Of a stretch of 64,000 nt of DNA, positions 1-11,548 are shown piece after piece. The DNA is from Exophiala sp. HKRS030 (lineage: Eukaryota > Ascomycota > Eurotiomycetes > Chaetothyriales > Herpotrichiellaceae). Both the position numbers and the translations under genes were made by a program. The stretch covers positions 2,976,001 through 3,040,000 of the forward strand of contig JAHWDD010000001.1 in assembly GCA_023897205.1 (NCBI GenBank), given 5' to 3'. The first letter of the stretch is position 1. Each line of letters starts with the position of its first letter. The notes beneath the pieces were generated by a model. That model was not told the origin of the DNA, did not search any database, and saw nothing but the letters and a program-made list of their open reading frames with translations.

Positions 1-1486
1 CGGGTGGTCGCATTGGCAAGGTTCGAAAAGACAAGCGTGACAAGGTAGAAGAGGTGGACAAGGCGTGGGTGGGAGGGTTGCATAACGCTTTACTAACTAT
101 ATAGGGAACCACTGTCAGGAACAGTCCTAGTGCTACAGTCACTTACGCCGTGTATGACTCCGAGGGACCAGGGTACGGGGGGGAAAGATGGGTTGTTTCA
201 GAGATGACTGTGAGAGCCACGAACAACATGGATGATGAAATTGCCAGGACAAGGACTTTCGGAGGCTAGGCCAGGCCAGCAGAACCAGAGGCAGAAATGA
301 CCTGTTGATAGCTAGGAAAGAATCAGAGAAAATGGTTGTCGATAATCCCTTTTCTCTTTGACGAATCTTTGTTCTCGTACTCTAAGCGCATTGCCAACGG
401 GTGTCACGCAACGAGGTTGACGTACACTCGGTACAACTCCGTCCTGGAAGGAGAAAGTTCGAGCAGAAAAGCGACAAGCTAAGGTTTCTCAACGACTTGA
501 CCTTTCGGAAGATTTAGAACCCATGTCGACTAAACGCCACACGATGGAGACGGCGAGACTAAGGAGAACCTGAAGCACGCCAGCCTTGCCCCTGGTCGGC
601 TTCCGGCGCTGTGATTGGCTGTTTCACAACCTCCTGTTCCATCTCCACTTTTGCCTCGTTTTCATCTTTCTTGGTCTCCCACAGTTTTCCCTCGCACTTC
701 CTCCTTGCCGGCAACGTTCGAAGATTGGTCTCAGGGCTCTCTCAGCTCATCCACTTCACAAAATGCATCCTCTTGATTCGACAGTGGACGCTTGAGTCTT
801 TGCAAAATGGCAAATGCCCATCCTCGTGGTCACCTTTTGATGCAACACCACCCTTAACAAAACAGCAAGTCAAGGTAGGGCCAGCCCGGCCAGCTCGACT
901 GATAGTCAACCTTTTACCCCATGCAAGTCATCGATGCCGCATTGCCCATCCGCTTAATTTGATTCTTTAGGTCTGTTTCCATTGTGCGCCCGCGCTGTCG
1001 TGTCCCTCAAGATCCCATCGGGCCATGCTTATTCGCCAGCCCATGGAGGGGGAACGCTGCGAGTCTTTCTTACATACAAGGTCATAGTATGCGTGACCTT
1101 GGCCTGCTTTGCGACAGTTGTGGTTTCTGGTCGGAATTAACTTCTGAACCATATTTATCTCCCAGAGAGTCTCCATACTGCTCATTACGAGGCCCTTTGG
1201 AGTCTGAACCTCGTTCCCACCAGCCGACCCAAGTACTCCCAAGTAGAACCAGTCTACCACACGCTTAAGTACGACGGTGTCCTGGAGGCTCGCGATTACC
1301 GATCTCTGACTTGTTTCAAAGTGCCATCATCCTCAAGCTTATTCAAGCTGGCGACTCCCTTATCCATCGCTTCTTTACTATTCCGTTGTCAGTCATTTGT
1401 CACACTCGTTTGACACCGAGCTTCGCCTCTCGTTTCTCCTACTAACTAACTAGCTGGTCTGGGTTTTTTCTTCTGTCTCTGGCATC
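1..1486. other. Intergenic region, no supported gene
   Basis: Open frames here are short, overlap on both strands and show no family motif. The last roughly 200 bases before position 1487 are CT-rich, as expected for the 5' leader of the gene that starts there. The left edge could include the end of a gene outside the window, but I cannot recognise one. Confidence 0.5.
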
Positions 1487-4358
1487 ATGCCAACAAGGTG
1501 GTTGTCCATTCGTAAACGAAATCCTCTTCATCAAACATTCGATTCTCGCAATCCCACCAAACAACAAGGTTTCGACTTTGCCTTTAATGATTCCGCCACC
1601 ACCAATATCACTTCGACGGTTGACAACAAGCATTCAACCCTCCATTTGAATGCGAGACCTGTCGACCTTCCTAGACCCAAAACTTCTGGAAGTCCAGGGA
1701 AACGGAAAATCCGAGTCGAGGTCCCTCAATTGCGACCTCGTACCTCAGACAAGCAGAAACCTTCGGCATTGCATGATCAACATTCGACTTTGAGAGCCGA
1801 AGACAATTACATTGGACTTGCATTTGGTAGTCCCGGTCACCCTCCCAAACAATTCACTGATTTTGCAGACGACGCCAGCCCTGAAGACAAACACTACCCA
1901 CCTGGTGTGGAAAAGGTTCGTCAAATGCAGTCGAAGAGGTGGAAGAAGTTTGGTGTTCTTTTCAAAACACGTCAGCCGTCAGTCAGGCGTGATGAGATCT
2001 CATATGGTCCAACAATTGGCTTACCCACCGGACTGGTAGTGTTGGACAAGAGTCCAACCACGCCGGCTTCAAGAAATGAGTTTTCTAATTTACAAGCCGG
2101 TTCGACAGAACGGCCGAAGATCAAGACAATTCCTCCGCCCCAATCGATAAGAGTCCAAGACTACAACCTTCGACTTCTGAGAAATCAGCCACAAAGTCTG
2201 AAGATGACATTATGTCAAGGCCTTCGACCGCCACCGATGCTGAATCTGTTGTTGAATCTTATGTTCGACCACCTCTACCAAAGCTGGAATTAGATATTCC
2301 TATTCCCACGCCACCTTTCGATCGTTACAGTGTCATGTTTAAAAATGTACCGGCCAATCGATCATCATCCCTACTGGCCCGTCGGAGTAAAGCATTGGAA
2401 AGTCTAAAGTCCTTTGAAGATAGTCGTCCGACAACGAAAGGAGGAGAAGACGAATTGATAATCCAGTCAAATACCGAAGTTCTTACACCACTTGTTCCGC
2501 CACGACGACTCACGACACCCTCAACCAGATCGCCTGCTCACAGTAAATATTCTTTATTTCCCACACCTTCGCCTGCTCCCGTCAAGATTGTAGGACGCAT
2601 ACCGTTCACCCAGACGGAAGCAACGTCGCCCGGTCTACTAAAGAGATCAGCGACATCGCCTGCCAGGCTGTCACCAATGCAAGATCATTTCTCTCTCATC
2701 AAGCCCGAACCATTGAACACGAGACGATTCTTGACAACTGAGGCTGTGGTACATAGCCCTGAAGACAACACAGCGTCAACGGACAGGTCAAATCCTTGGA
2801 GTGCAGTACATTCATTACAATCGTCCATGTCGTCAAATACTACGGTCGATGATATTTTCTTCGATATACGATTATTCCGAGACTCCAAAGGTGTAGAGGA
2901 TGGAAACTTCGTTATGACACGGCCTGATTCGGCGGCAGTAGAGCTCGTTCGCACGAGATCCAAGAATTCAGCTCATCCGTTTCGACCACATCCTCCTCGT
3001 GTCCAGCAGCCGAAGGCCATGGTAGAACATCTTGCTCAACTCGATCCTCCTCCAGTTCCTCCGTCTACGACAACCACATTGACCTCAACGACAACGACAA
3101 AGCATACTTCCGTCAATACGGCGTATTTTGACGAAGCTATCGCCGCGGTTGAAAGATTGACATCGCCACGATCACACGAAGATGGTGAAGATTTCAAACT
3201 TCCACCTGTAAACTTCTCTTCCCCAGCACCAGCACCGTCAATATTCGTGACAAACCCCACGGAAGAGAAGCCACTCCATCGAGCTGTCGAATCTCACGTG
3301 TCACGTGCAACAGGAAAATCGAGGGAGGATATCAGCAGGATGATTCCTTCCCCAGTGGCAGAATTGAAGGAAGACATGTCGCCCAAAGGCAGTTCGAGGA
3401 CTGTTTCGCCACTACCATCTACAAAGGTACAATCACCGGCAAAATCACAACTCACGAAAGTAGCCTCACCCCACGTAGACTTGGTCAAGAGGCTCGACCG
3501 TCCGATTGATGATTCTCCAACACTCCCACAGGGTCCCCGATCCGTAGTCGACCCAGTAACTACGTCTCGTCACCACTGACGCCCAAAGGCGAGAAACCGC
3601 CGCCAGTACCCGAAAAGGATGCGAAATTCATCCCATTGTCTAAATTCGCCGCAAAAGGTACCATCAACGCGATCGAACGGACTGGAGTGACGCCGCAAAC
3701 AAGACATCTTCGGAACGATAGTCAAGCATCAACGCCGATCAGCGTGGCATCTAAATCCAAAGACCCATTCTTCACATCCACAACTTCGGCTTCCGTACAC
3801 ACGACAAATTCACCTTCGACTTCATCAACCATGACCAAGCAATCACTCAAGGGTCTAGAGATCACCATCCCGCCAACGCGACCTAATCCTGTGGCGTTGA
3901 ACCCTGTCAAAACCAGCGATGTGGTCGCCGTGGCACGCACCGTCTCCTTGTCGCGCAAGCAGAGTGCACGCGTGCAAATCAACGGCTCCCGCTACGGCCC
4001 AGCCGGCAAACAACGATCCGAAACCCATCCGCAGCCCGGAAGCATATCGAAATCCTCCCAACACAATCCCCACCACCAAGCAACCTCCTCCCAAACCTCA
4101 TCACACACGCATGGCCGCAGCTCATCGAAATCCAACAGCGGCAGTGGCGGGGGATTATTTGGCCACAAACACCGGCGATCAAATTCGAAATCGCAATCTC
4201 GGGACAAGATTCGCATCACTAAACGCGAGGTGCCGCTGGCCGAGAGTAAGGAGAAGGAAAAGGCCATGATCAAGGAAGCCCGTAAGTGGGAGATCCTTGA
4301 GAAGAAGAGCTATAGTCCTGTGGTGATTCAGGCTGAGAGGGCCATAAACCGGGCATGA
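1487..4358 (+). CDS. Ser/Pro-rich basic hypothetical protein, frame broken twice
   Basis: I do not recognise a family. Three long open stretches in three frames follow one another: 1487-about 2140, about 2140-about 3538 and about 3538-4358. Each is rich in Ser, Thr, Pro and Lys with many SP/TP sites, and the composition carries across the joins, so this looks like one protein of about 950 aa. The first ATG at 1487 follows a CT-rich leader. The frame changes fall at CCCC runs at 2138-2141 and 3535-3538; one extra C at each would give a continuous protein (the joins would read TIPPPPIDKSP and PQGPPIRSRPS). A 56-nt intron at about 2041-2096 is an alternative for the first join, but its donor is weak. 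The C-terminus is basic, then ends in a Lys/Glu-rich probable helix. Disordered and possibly phosphorylated by inference only. Confidence 0.55.
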
Positions 4359-5503
4359 GTGTGGGGTTGGTTGTGGAGAATATTTGAGGTTTGAGGAGAG
4401 AATGTCTCTCGAGAGGGCTGGCCCCGACAAGAAGGGGCTGTGGGTTACTCTTTTCTTGGCCATCCTGCTGGCTGTTTCTCGACGCTCTGAATTCCTTCGC
4501 AAATGCCTTCGCTACATCAGCGATACATGAAAAAGGGAAAGCGTGCGAGACGACGTCTGACGGGGATTGACCAGGCCTTGTTTTATTATTTTTCGTCCAT
4601 TATTTTTTTTGGTTTATTGTTCTGCATGGCGTTGGGGCTACTCGGACCTGGGGAGAAGAGATTATTTTTGTGGTTTTCAGGTCGGCATACTCTAGACCGG
4701 CGGGTTTTTTGCTTTTCAAGACTATACTTATCACTCGATTGAGGAAGTCGGCGCCGGCACAAAATGAGCCACATTGGGGTTGGCTTGAAATACCCAAGGG
4801 TGCCATACATGGCTTCGTGGGCTGGACAGGGACTAGATTTGATGGTGATCAAAATAGGAAGGGAAGAGGGCTAGGAAATAGGAGTGCTGACTGAGGGATG
4901 AACGGCGAACGATCCCAGGTGACAGGAAAGCCAAAGCCAGGTTACGAATTTCCTATGTTTTCTTCACATGTACATATATATCCATATACACGCAGACACA
5001 GACAGAGGACTCTATACCTTGTGTGTGTCTCCCGGGATGTCGGGGCGGGGAAAGGGGGAAATCCCCAGGGATGGGCTGCCAGTCTATCGAGCCGGGGCAG
5101 GGACACCGTACACGAACGGTAGAGTGGGAAATGTACCAGAGTCCCTATAGGAAATATACTACGTACCTATGTATATACCCGGAATGGGCTAGCCAGGGGT
5201 TGAATACATCATGTTCACATATCAGGTTTTAGCAGTAAAGGCTTGGATAGGTTGTCTGTGCATGAATTCGACGGGTTGTGTGAGCTCCACTAGTGTGAAC
5301 TTGTCCACGACCGAGCAACGACTCAACGAGTCTATGACTCTATCCTAACTACTTCCGTGTCTACCACATGTATGTATGTATATAGGTCTATCTCTATACA
5401 TGATGGTATGTATGTATGTATGTACATACTGTACATATGTACACGCATAATCACGCAGGCACGTCTCAATACGAGTGTCCCTCCAGCCGCTCCTCCCATC
5501 ATA
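4359..5503. other. Intergenic region between convergent genes
   Basis: This holds the 3' sides of the hypothetical gene on the left and of the cyclotransferase-like gene on the right. It contains T-rich stretches near 4590-4620 and a TATG/TGTA-rich microsatellite at about 5366-5445. The open frames are short and resemble no family, so I see no gene. Confidence 0.5.
5366..5445. repeat. ATGT-type microsatellite
   Basis: Two clusters of imperfect ATGT/TGTA tetranucleotide repeats lie at about 5368-5386 and 5406-5440, separated by a short unique piece. This is an ordinary simple repeat downstream of the cyclotransferase-like gene. Confidence 0.7.
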
Positions 5504-6326
5504 TCACACGGCCTGACCACTTGCGGCCTTCCCGTCTCTCTCCTCGATATACCCATCCCTATCACCGATATAGTTCTGCGTCTGGACCTCGATGCCCTTG
5601 GGGACGAACTTGCGCATGACACTCTCGACCCAGTCCTCAGGCAATCCCAGCTGCACACTCTCGCGGATCGCGCGGTTCATGCGCCCGATGTACTCGAATG
5701 AGATCTCGCCCGCTTGCGTCCTGAGTTCGTCCACGTACACGCTGACCGTCACCACGTCTGGGAGTGGTGTTGTCGCATTGCTGCCCGTCGTGTTGGTAGT
5801 GGTAGTGGTAGTGGTGGTGGTTGTTGTTCCAGAAGGGAGAATCACGCCGTAGTCCTTGGGGTCCCGGAGCCAGCGCGTGATGGTCACGGGCACGTAGAGT
5901 TTGTTGTAGTCCCAGTTACCCTGGAGATAGGGTTTGCGCGCGATATCGGAAGAGTCTGGGTTTGGTGTTGGGTTGGGGTTGCGGACTTTGTCGTGCCCTT
6001 CGTACTCGTCGAGTGTGCTTTCGTCTTCGGCGGAGAGGTTGTAGATTAGGCCGTAGACTGTGGTGGCGGGTTTGGATGTGTTGTTGGTGGTGATGGTGGT
6101 GATGGTGATAGCGAGGAAGAAGGGGCACTGCCACAATGTTCCCGTATCCGCGTGAACAGATGATCCACGAATACCAGTCGAGACGTGCCACGGCTACCGG
6201 GATGCTGCTGGATGGCGAGTGTTGTAGTCGTAGTGACACTTGGTAGGGAGAGAGGTTGGAACCGTAGGCGAAATTAAAGGTTCCTGTGCGACTGGAGGTT
6301 GCATACTGAGTGTTGATATCTGGCAT
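5504..6326 (-). CDS. Gamma-glutamylcyclotransferase-like (GGCT/AIG2 fold) protein
   Basis: The N-terminus, starting from ATG at 6326, carries the family signature FAYGSNLS followed about 35 residues later by SRGYGNIV. The second half carries VYGLIYNL and LDEYEG, where the second Glu matches the catalytic Glu of GGCT enzymes. Family members turn gamma-glutamyl peptides or amines into 5-oxoproline. The two halves are in different frames. They join smoothly if the GGGG run at 6122-6125 is one base too long (the join would read VAVPFFLAIT); an intron is the other possibility. The ATG at 6326 places YGSN near the N-terminus as in the family, although an open frame extends upstream to 6569. A poly-Thr tract coded by an ACC/ACT repeat (about 5796-5830) is an odd insertion, probably a surface loop. 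Substrate cannot be told from sequence. Confidence 0.75.
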
Positions 6327-7252
6327 GGTGAGAGAAGAAGGGCAAAGCTGTCTGTTCTCGGCGGTGGTCTTGGAAGAGAAGATGTGTTGATCATTTATAT
6401 GAACCGTCGTAGTCTTGTGATCTACCTTGGACCTGGGAATTGAAATGTCTGGTTGGCCAAGAATCGAAGATATAAAGAGATGTGTTCTTCTATACTGGAA
6501 AGGGATCGGTTGATTGATGCCAGTTGTCGAGATATGATGCGTAAGTCTTAGAGCCACAAACTGAGCCAATGCAGATCGCTGTAAACGATGATCTTTTCAG
6601 GCGATCTAGGTGGAGGTGGAGGTGTCAGGCCAGGGGACCGACATTCAGAGGCTATAACGAAGACATAAATCGAGACGTAGAGATGGCCAGTTCGTGCCCT
6701 CAAGCATCATGTCGCCTTGAGGATATTTAGCTTAAGGCGTGACTTGGGCGAGGAATGAATCAATCGTCCAGGTGGACAAATCCGAGGTCAGTCCTCATTT
6801 TGTGAAAGTTCCCGACTAATCACCTCGAGTTCTGGATTCAATACCAAACCATCTAGGGACGACATTCGTACTATCGTGAGCACTTTTCCTGAAGCATAGA
6901 ACTGAGGCGAAGGCATATCTCACAGTACAAATCACAAGGCTGAGCTTGTGTGTGAGCTTGAGAGTTGCCCACGTGACATTACGTCCAATTTTCCTCGACA
7001 ACACATCACAGACCCAGGTTTAGGAGATCTTGACTGGCTCAGAGAGCAGCCCTCACCACCAAAGAATAAAGGACATCCTCGTCGGTATCAAGAGTCTCTC
7101 AAGAGCCGGTTTTAGACGAAATCCTACTACGGCTTGAATCTTCTACTTGGTTGCTGGCCAACCTCGGCTGAAGTCGCCGAAGAAGATCCATCCATCCATC
7201 ACAAAGAACCAAGATCTATCATGCCCTTGCCACCACAATAGGATCAACTAAC
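6327..7252. promoter_or_regulatory. Divergent intergenic region between GGCT-like and HIT genes
   Basis: The two flanking genes point away from each other, so both promoters must lie here. I see no TATA box or recognisable operator. Short open frames on both strands have no family resemblance. The final 60 bases before 7253 contain a CATC repeat typical of an untranslated leader. Confidence 0.4.
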
Positions 7253-7918
7253 ATGCATGACGACTCAAGCACCTCATCCGAGAAACCAACCACCACAGCC
7301 CCAAGTCGACCAGGAGAGCAACCTACGTCTTCAGCACCAGACATGCCACCGCTCGCACTCCCACCAAACCTCAAGTTCGGCCCCTTCGCCATCGCCAACC
7401 AAGTCTTCCACCTCTCCCCTTCACGTCTCAGCTACGGGCTCGTGAATCTCAAACCTCTACTCCCAGGGCATATCCTGATCTGCCCCGTCCGCTCTGTCCC
7501 ACGACTCTCACAGCTCAGCGGTGCGGAAACAGCCGACCTATTCAACACGGTGCGCGTGGTGTCACGGACGTTGGAGCGCGTGTATTCGGCGACCGCCTTG
7601 AACGTGGCTGTCCAGGATGGCGTGGATGCCGGCCAATCGGTGCCGCATGTTCATGTCCATGTGATTCCGCGGAAGGGGCGGGATATGGATGACAGAGGCG
7701 GTGGGGATGCGATTTATGAATTGATGGATGGCGAGGAAGGGGATTTGGGAAGGGAGTTTTGGGAGATGCTTCAACGACGAAGAAGACGGAGGGATGGGAA
7801 AAACGGAGAGGGAAGAGAGTTTGCTAGTGGGCCGGACAGTGATCGCAAGGCTAGGAGTGAGGAGGAGATGAAGAGCGAGGCGGAGTGGTTGAGGGTGAGA
7901 TTGAAGTGGATAGATTAA
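7253..7918 (+). CDS. HIT-family hydrolase (Fhit/HNT2-like dinucleoside triphosphatase)
   Basis: This 221-aa protein has the histidine triad HVHVHVIPR with His132, His134 and His136, preceded by QDGVDAGQSVPH, which is the Fhit-type active site. Upstream are FGPFAIANQVF and NLKPLLPGHILICPVR, again typical of Fhit/HNT2/Aph1 proteins, which cleave diadenosine tri- and tetraphosphates to AMP plus ADP or ATP. The first 35 residues are Ser/Thr/Pro-rich and poorly conserved in the family, so translation could also begin at Met31. After the HIT domain there is a basic stretch (RRRRRRDG near residue 177) and an acidic-basic tail. No introns are visible. The identification as a HIT hydrolase is firm; the exact substrate is inferred from the Fhit-like pattern. 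Confidence 0.88.
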   Translation: MHDDSSTSSEKPTTTAPSRPGEQPTSSAPDMPPLALPPNLKFGPFAIANQVFHLSPSRLSYGLVNLKPLLPGHILICPVRSVPRLSQLSGAETADLFNTVRVVSRTLERVYSATALNVAVQDGVDAGQSVPHVHVHVIPRKGRDMDDRGGGDAIYELMDGEEGDLGREFWEMLQRRRRRRDGKNGEGREFASGPDSDRKARSEEEMKSEAEWLRVRLKWID

Positions 7919-8153
7919 GGAATGGGGACGACTTGTGACGAGTCCTGGATGTATGATATATGGAGTGACTTGTTGAACATGGATATCCATTTCTGGTCTA
8001 TGTCTGGTTTTGATAGAACACGTCTGTATATCACAAATAGGTAGATAGGGGTATCATTTATTGATGGCCACATAACTCTTTCTTCATCCTCTCGTCTCAT
8101 GATTCGCTCTCACACACATCCTCGTCATATCATGGACAACTTGGAAACACCCA

Positions 8154-9064
8154 TCATGAAGCATGACCATTGACACCAAGATCCTCTTTGATCTCCTTGA
8201 CTCCGTTGATATCACCCTCATCCTTTCCGGTCGTTCCATTTCCATAATACTCATCATGACTGGCCTTGATATACTCGGCATTGGTGGGATCCCTAGGCTT
8301 AGCATCTCTTTCTCTCCACAAGGCATCTCTTTCATCCAAGATTTCTTTGGCCCAATCTTTCATTTCGTCCAGAACAATCTTCTTAGCCACCCAACTGAAC
8401 TCACTCAAATCAACATTGACATCACTTGCTCGCTCGTATTCGACCATTTGTAGGATCAACTCGATCTTGTCTACATCGTGGACAAACTTGCTCTCCAGAG
8501 TTTCGCTGTCTTCATACTCTTGCCAAACCTCACGAATCTCCTTTCCATTTACACCACCGTGAACTTTTCCCAGTAATGAATTCGCAACCCAATCCATGGT
8601 ATCTGCTTCTCTTCGACTTTTCTCAACTTTGGGTACACCATCCACCGGCGTCAGATCTCCTACCAGTCCTTCGGCCATATCATGAACAAGTGCCATCTTT
8701 GTACATCTGGGTATATTCAATTTGGAACTCAATGAAGGCGGAGCGAGCATGGTGATTAAAGACATGCGATACATATGATCGGCAATCGATTCTCCTCGAA
8801 CAATACCAAATCGGCGCCATCCTTCCCGCTTTTCAATCTTGAGTCGTTCCAAGTAGTGAAAGAAGGAGATTGGGGAGGAAGATCCTTCAGGTGGTGCATT
8901 TGGTAAATCTTTTAAGACGGCGCCGACAGACCATGGGCTGGGTTTAGGGAGGAGAGAAGTGTGGCTATGGAGGGAGGTGGAGGATTCTGGGGTTGAGATT
9001 AGAATGAAAGAATTTGTTTCAGAGTCGATGGGAGGGACTCACGTTGAGGGTTGTTTGCGGCCAT
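8154..9064 (-). CDS. HD-domain 5'-deoxynucleotidase (HDDC2/YGK1-like)
   Basis: The gene has a short first exon (ATG at 9064, MAANNPQ), a 56-nt intron at 9042-8987 with donor GTGAGT, a CTAAT branch site and a CCCCAG acceptor, then one long exon. The spliced protein is 284 aa. The HD domain shows ESIADHMYRMS (first metal His), LVHDMAEGLVGDLTP (the His-Asp pair plus Glu) and KFVHDVDKIELILQ (the last metal Asp). This is the pattern of HDDC2 and yeast Ygl101w/Ybr242w, which dephosphorylate deoxyribonucleoside 5'-monophosphates using divalent metal. The C-terminal 40 residues are acidic and variable. The gene shares its upstream region with the HAUS6-like gene on the other strand. The long open frame alone would miss the true start. 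Confidence 0.87.
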
Positions 9065-9728
9065 ATTGTCTGACTGATCTGCAAGTTCGATTGTTTTCGA
9101 TGTTGTCTTGCTTCGGAAGCTGAGCGCAGGTTTGTCTAAGGAGAGGATGAGGTGAAAGAGAAGTTGGAGTTGCAGAAGAGGTAAGGAGCGATATATACAG
9201 TCTCTCTATCTCTTAACAAGACGACAAGCGCAAGACCAGGAGGAAAAGAGCGTCGAAACAAGCAAGGCGCATGTAGCAAACAAAGAGAAAGGAAGAGACT
9301 GGTGGGTAGTATGTATGAGTGTATGGGACTGCGGAGGGAATGGAGGGATTGTTTGGTGGGATGTGGAAAAGTCGGTTGTTTACATGAGTGACGTACCTTT
9401 TGCTCTCCACCAATAGAATCTCTTGAATTGACCGCCGCCTCGTCCTCTTATCAGACCCACGAGGCTGAACTTTAGCTAACGTCGAGTCATCAACTTGAAT
9501 GCTCACCATACCCCACGGAGATACACTCGCTTTCGAGACTACGACATGGGACTAGGATTGACTCAGCCTTGGAGACATGCTGCACACATTGCGTCTGACG
9601 TTAAAACCTTGCCGCGTTAGACAAACAACTCGCGTCAAGACAAACACCATCGTATCAGACGACGAGCACCACCTGATGAACTTGTCCATTCAGACTTCAA
9701 TCAACGAATCCAAGAAGACAGGGATAAA
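9065..9728. promoter_or_regulatory. Divergent promoter region, HD-phosphohydrolase and HAUS6-like genes
   Basis: Both flanking genes are transcribed away from this 0.66 kb region, so it must hold both promoters. I cannot point to a specific binding site. A minus-strand open frame at 9213-9509 has no family resemblance and is probably chance. Confidence 0.4.
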
Positions 9729-11548
9729 ATGACAATATCACAAGCCCAGCACCACCGCAATACACCCCCGGTCCAATCTTCACATCTTCACATCAACTCT
9801 CCATCTCCTCAATCTACCAAGACATCCAACCTGGCCAACGATTACCGTCGCCACATTCTCCCCAGCATCAACCCTTCAAACCCGTATCAAAGCCACAGAA
9901 TGGAGTCTATACCATCTATTCCATCTCTACTGCCATTATTCGCCATCACAACCTTCCACACCACATTCAACATCAGAGACAACCTCTATAATGTCGACAC
10001 TAACACCAACATTTACTTTTCCTCCATCAACACCACTTCAATCACTGACACTCCGATCTGGGTTCTACAAAGTTCTGACTGAACTCAAACGGATTGGAGT
10101 TCTATCCAGAGCTATTCTTCTCAGGAAAACCATGTTTGACGAATGCAAGGGTGATCGATTCGAGGAGGTCATGGCGGCTTTCGCAATGGTGGTCTTGAGA
10201 AGTGTTGTTGGTTCGGGCAAGCCTTCTTCATCATCGCCAGCCTCAGCTTCGGTCTCTATCTCGATACCAGCATCCGAGTCATCATCTACAAGAGGAACTC
10301 CCAAACCCGATCCTAGGACTGCCAACCCCAGACCCTACCCCAAAAAGCATGCCCCTTCAACATCAGTCACAATCTCCAGCAAAGAAGCCAAATCAATCCG
10401 AGACCTAGAGCGAGACAAGGCCAAAGAGAAGACCTCAGCGTCTTCTCAATCCACCACCCATATCGACATCTCAACTTCTCTAGCCCAACGTCTCACCACG
10501 CTCCCCACCCCTAAACCCACCGCACCAGAACATTTAATTCCCCTGCTGATCGCGCACCGCGTCTCACTACAGAACAAACTCCTCCATAGGCAACAACTGG
10601 CCGCACAAGCGACTGCGGAATCTGCTCGTCTCGCGAAATGGGAACAAAACATCCAAGACCGTCTCTCAGCATTGCAATCGAGTAGACTAGGTCAAAGGGA
10701 TGGAGAGGGAGAAGACAATATAGGAGGCGAAGCAATATCAAATGAAGACGTATCAAACCTGCGCGATGACCTCGCGCGTGTTTTCGCTACGAATCCGGCT
10801 TGGGTGGCGTATTTGCTGGAAGGCCGACATAGCCTGATATCCTCCTCTTTACTCTCCCAAGCATCGCCAGAACAAGACGGTCAACACGAATCTAGCTTGA
10901 CACAAAGAGAGAGTCGCGAGGAGAACACAACAGCAACATTCGCAGAACACTCCCTCTCACCATCGAATGCACTGCTAAGCTCGAAGATTTCATCCTCACC
11001 CAACAACCCTCCATTAGCACCACTACCACCTCCAGCAATGTTCAAGAACCCGATGCGGACAACCACAGCCTCGACCACGACCACAGTCCTCCACAAACCC
11101 AAACCCATATCCACGCGTCCAACCCAATGAGCAGTTTACAAGCGCAAATCACATCGCAAAACAGACGAATCCACGAATTCCAGAAAACGTTTATACAACA
11201 GCAGCAGCAACAGAACCAAATCAATAACGACGCGCCCCACCCTATTTCTACTTCTATTCTTCTTCCTCTTCCTGACGGGAATTCGAAGTCAGCACCAGCA
11301 CCAGCGACAGATCTAGATGTATCACGAATTCTACAACCCACCGAACCCCTCATGACCAGCACCAGCACCACCACCAACGCCAGCAATACTCCTCCTCCTA
11401 CTACTACAAGTACAACTACTACGCACATACCACCTCGGTTCTCGAGGCATCAGCATCTCCGCCTCGCGACAGCCACGGTATAGATACCCCAGGAGAAACA
11501 ACTCCTAAAACAACCCAGGAAAGAAACCTACGAGAGGTAGATAGATAA
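9729..11548 (+). CDS. HAUS augmin-like complex subunit 6 (HAUS6-type), frame broken
   Basis: The block LQSLTLRSGFYKVLTELKR, the Lys-Thr-Met run near 10123-10140 and DECKGDRFEEVMAAFAMVVL matches the HAUS6 N-terminal domain as I remember it. HAUS6 is part of augmin, which recruits gamma-tubulin to existing spindle microtubules. The same frame stays open upstream to 9733 and encodes LLNLPRHPTWPTITVATFS and TRIKATEWSLYHLF, also typical of HAUS6, so starting at the internal ATG at 9991 would lose half the domain. An ATG at 9729 would join this frame if the CCCCC run at 9775-9779 were one base shorter. Further frame changes near 10999-11001 and 11430 would extend the protein through LQAQITSQNRRIHEFQKTF (probable coiled coil) to a stop at 11546-11548. 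Introns are an alternative at each join. The C-terminal half is low complexity. Confidence 0.62.
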
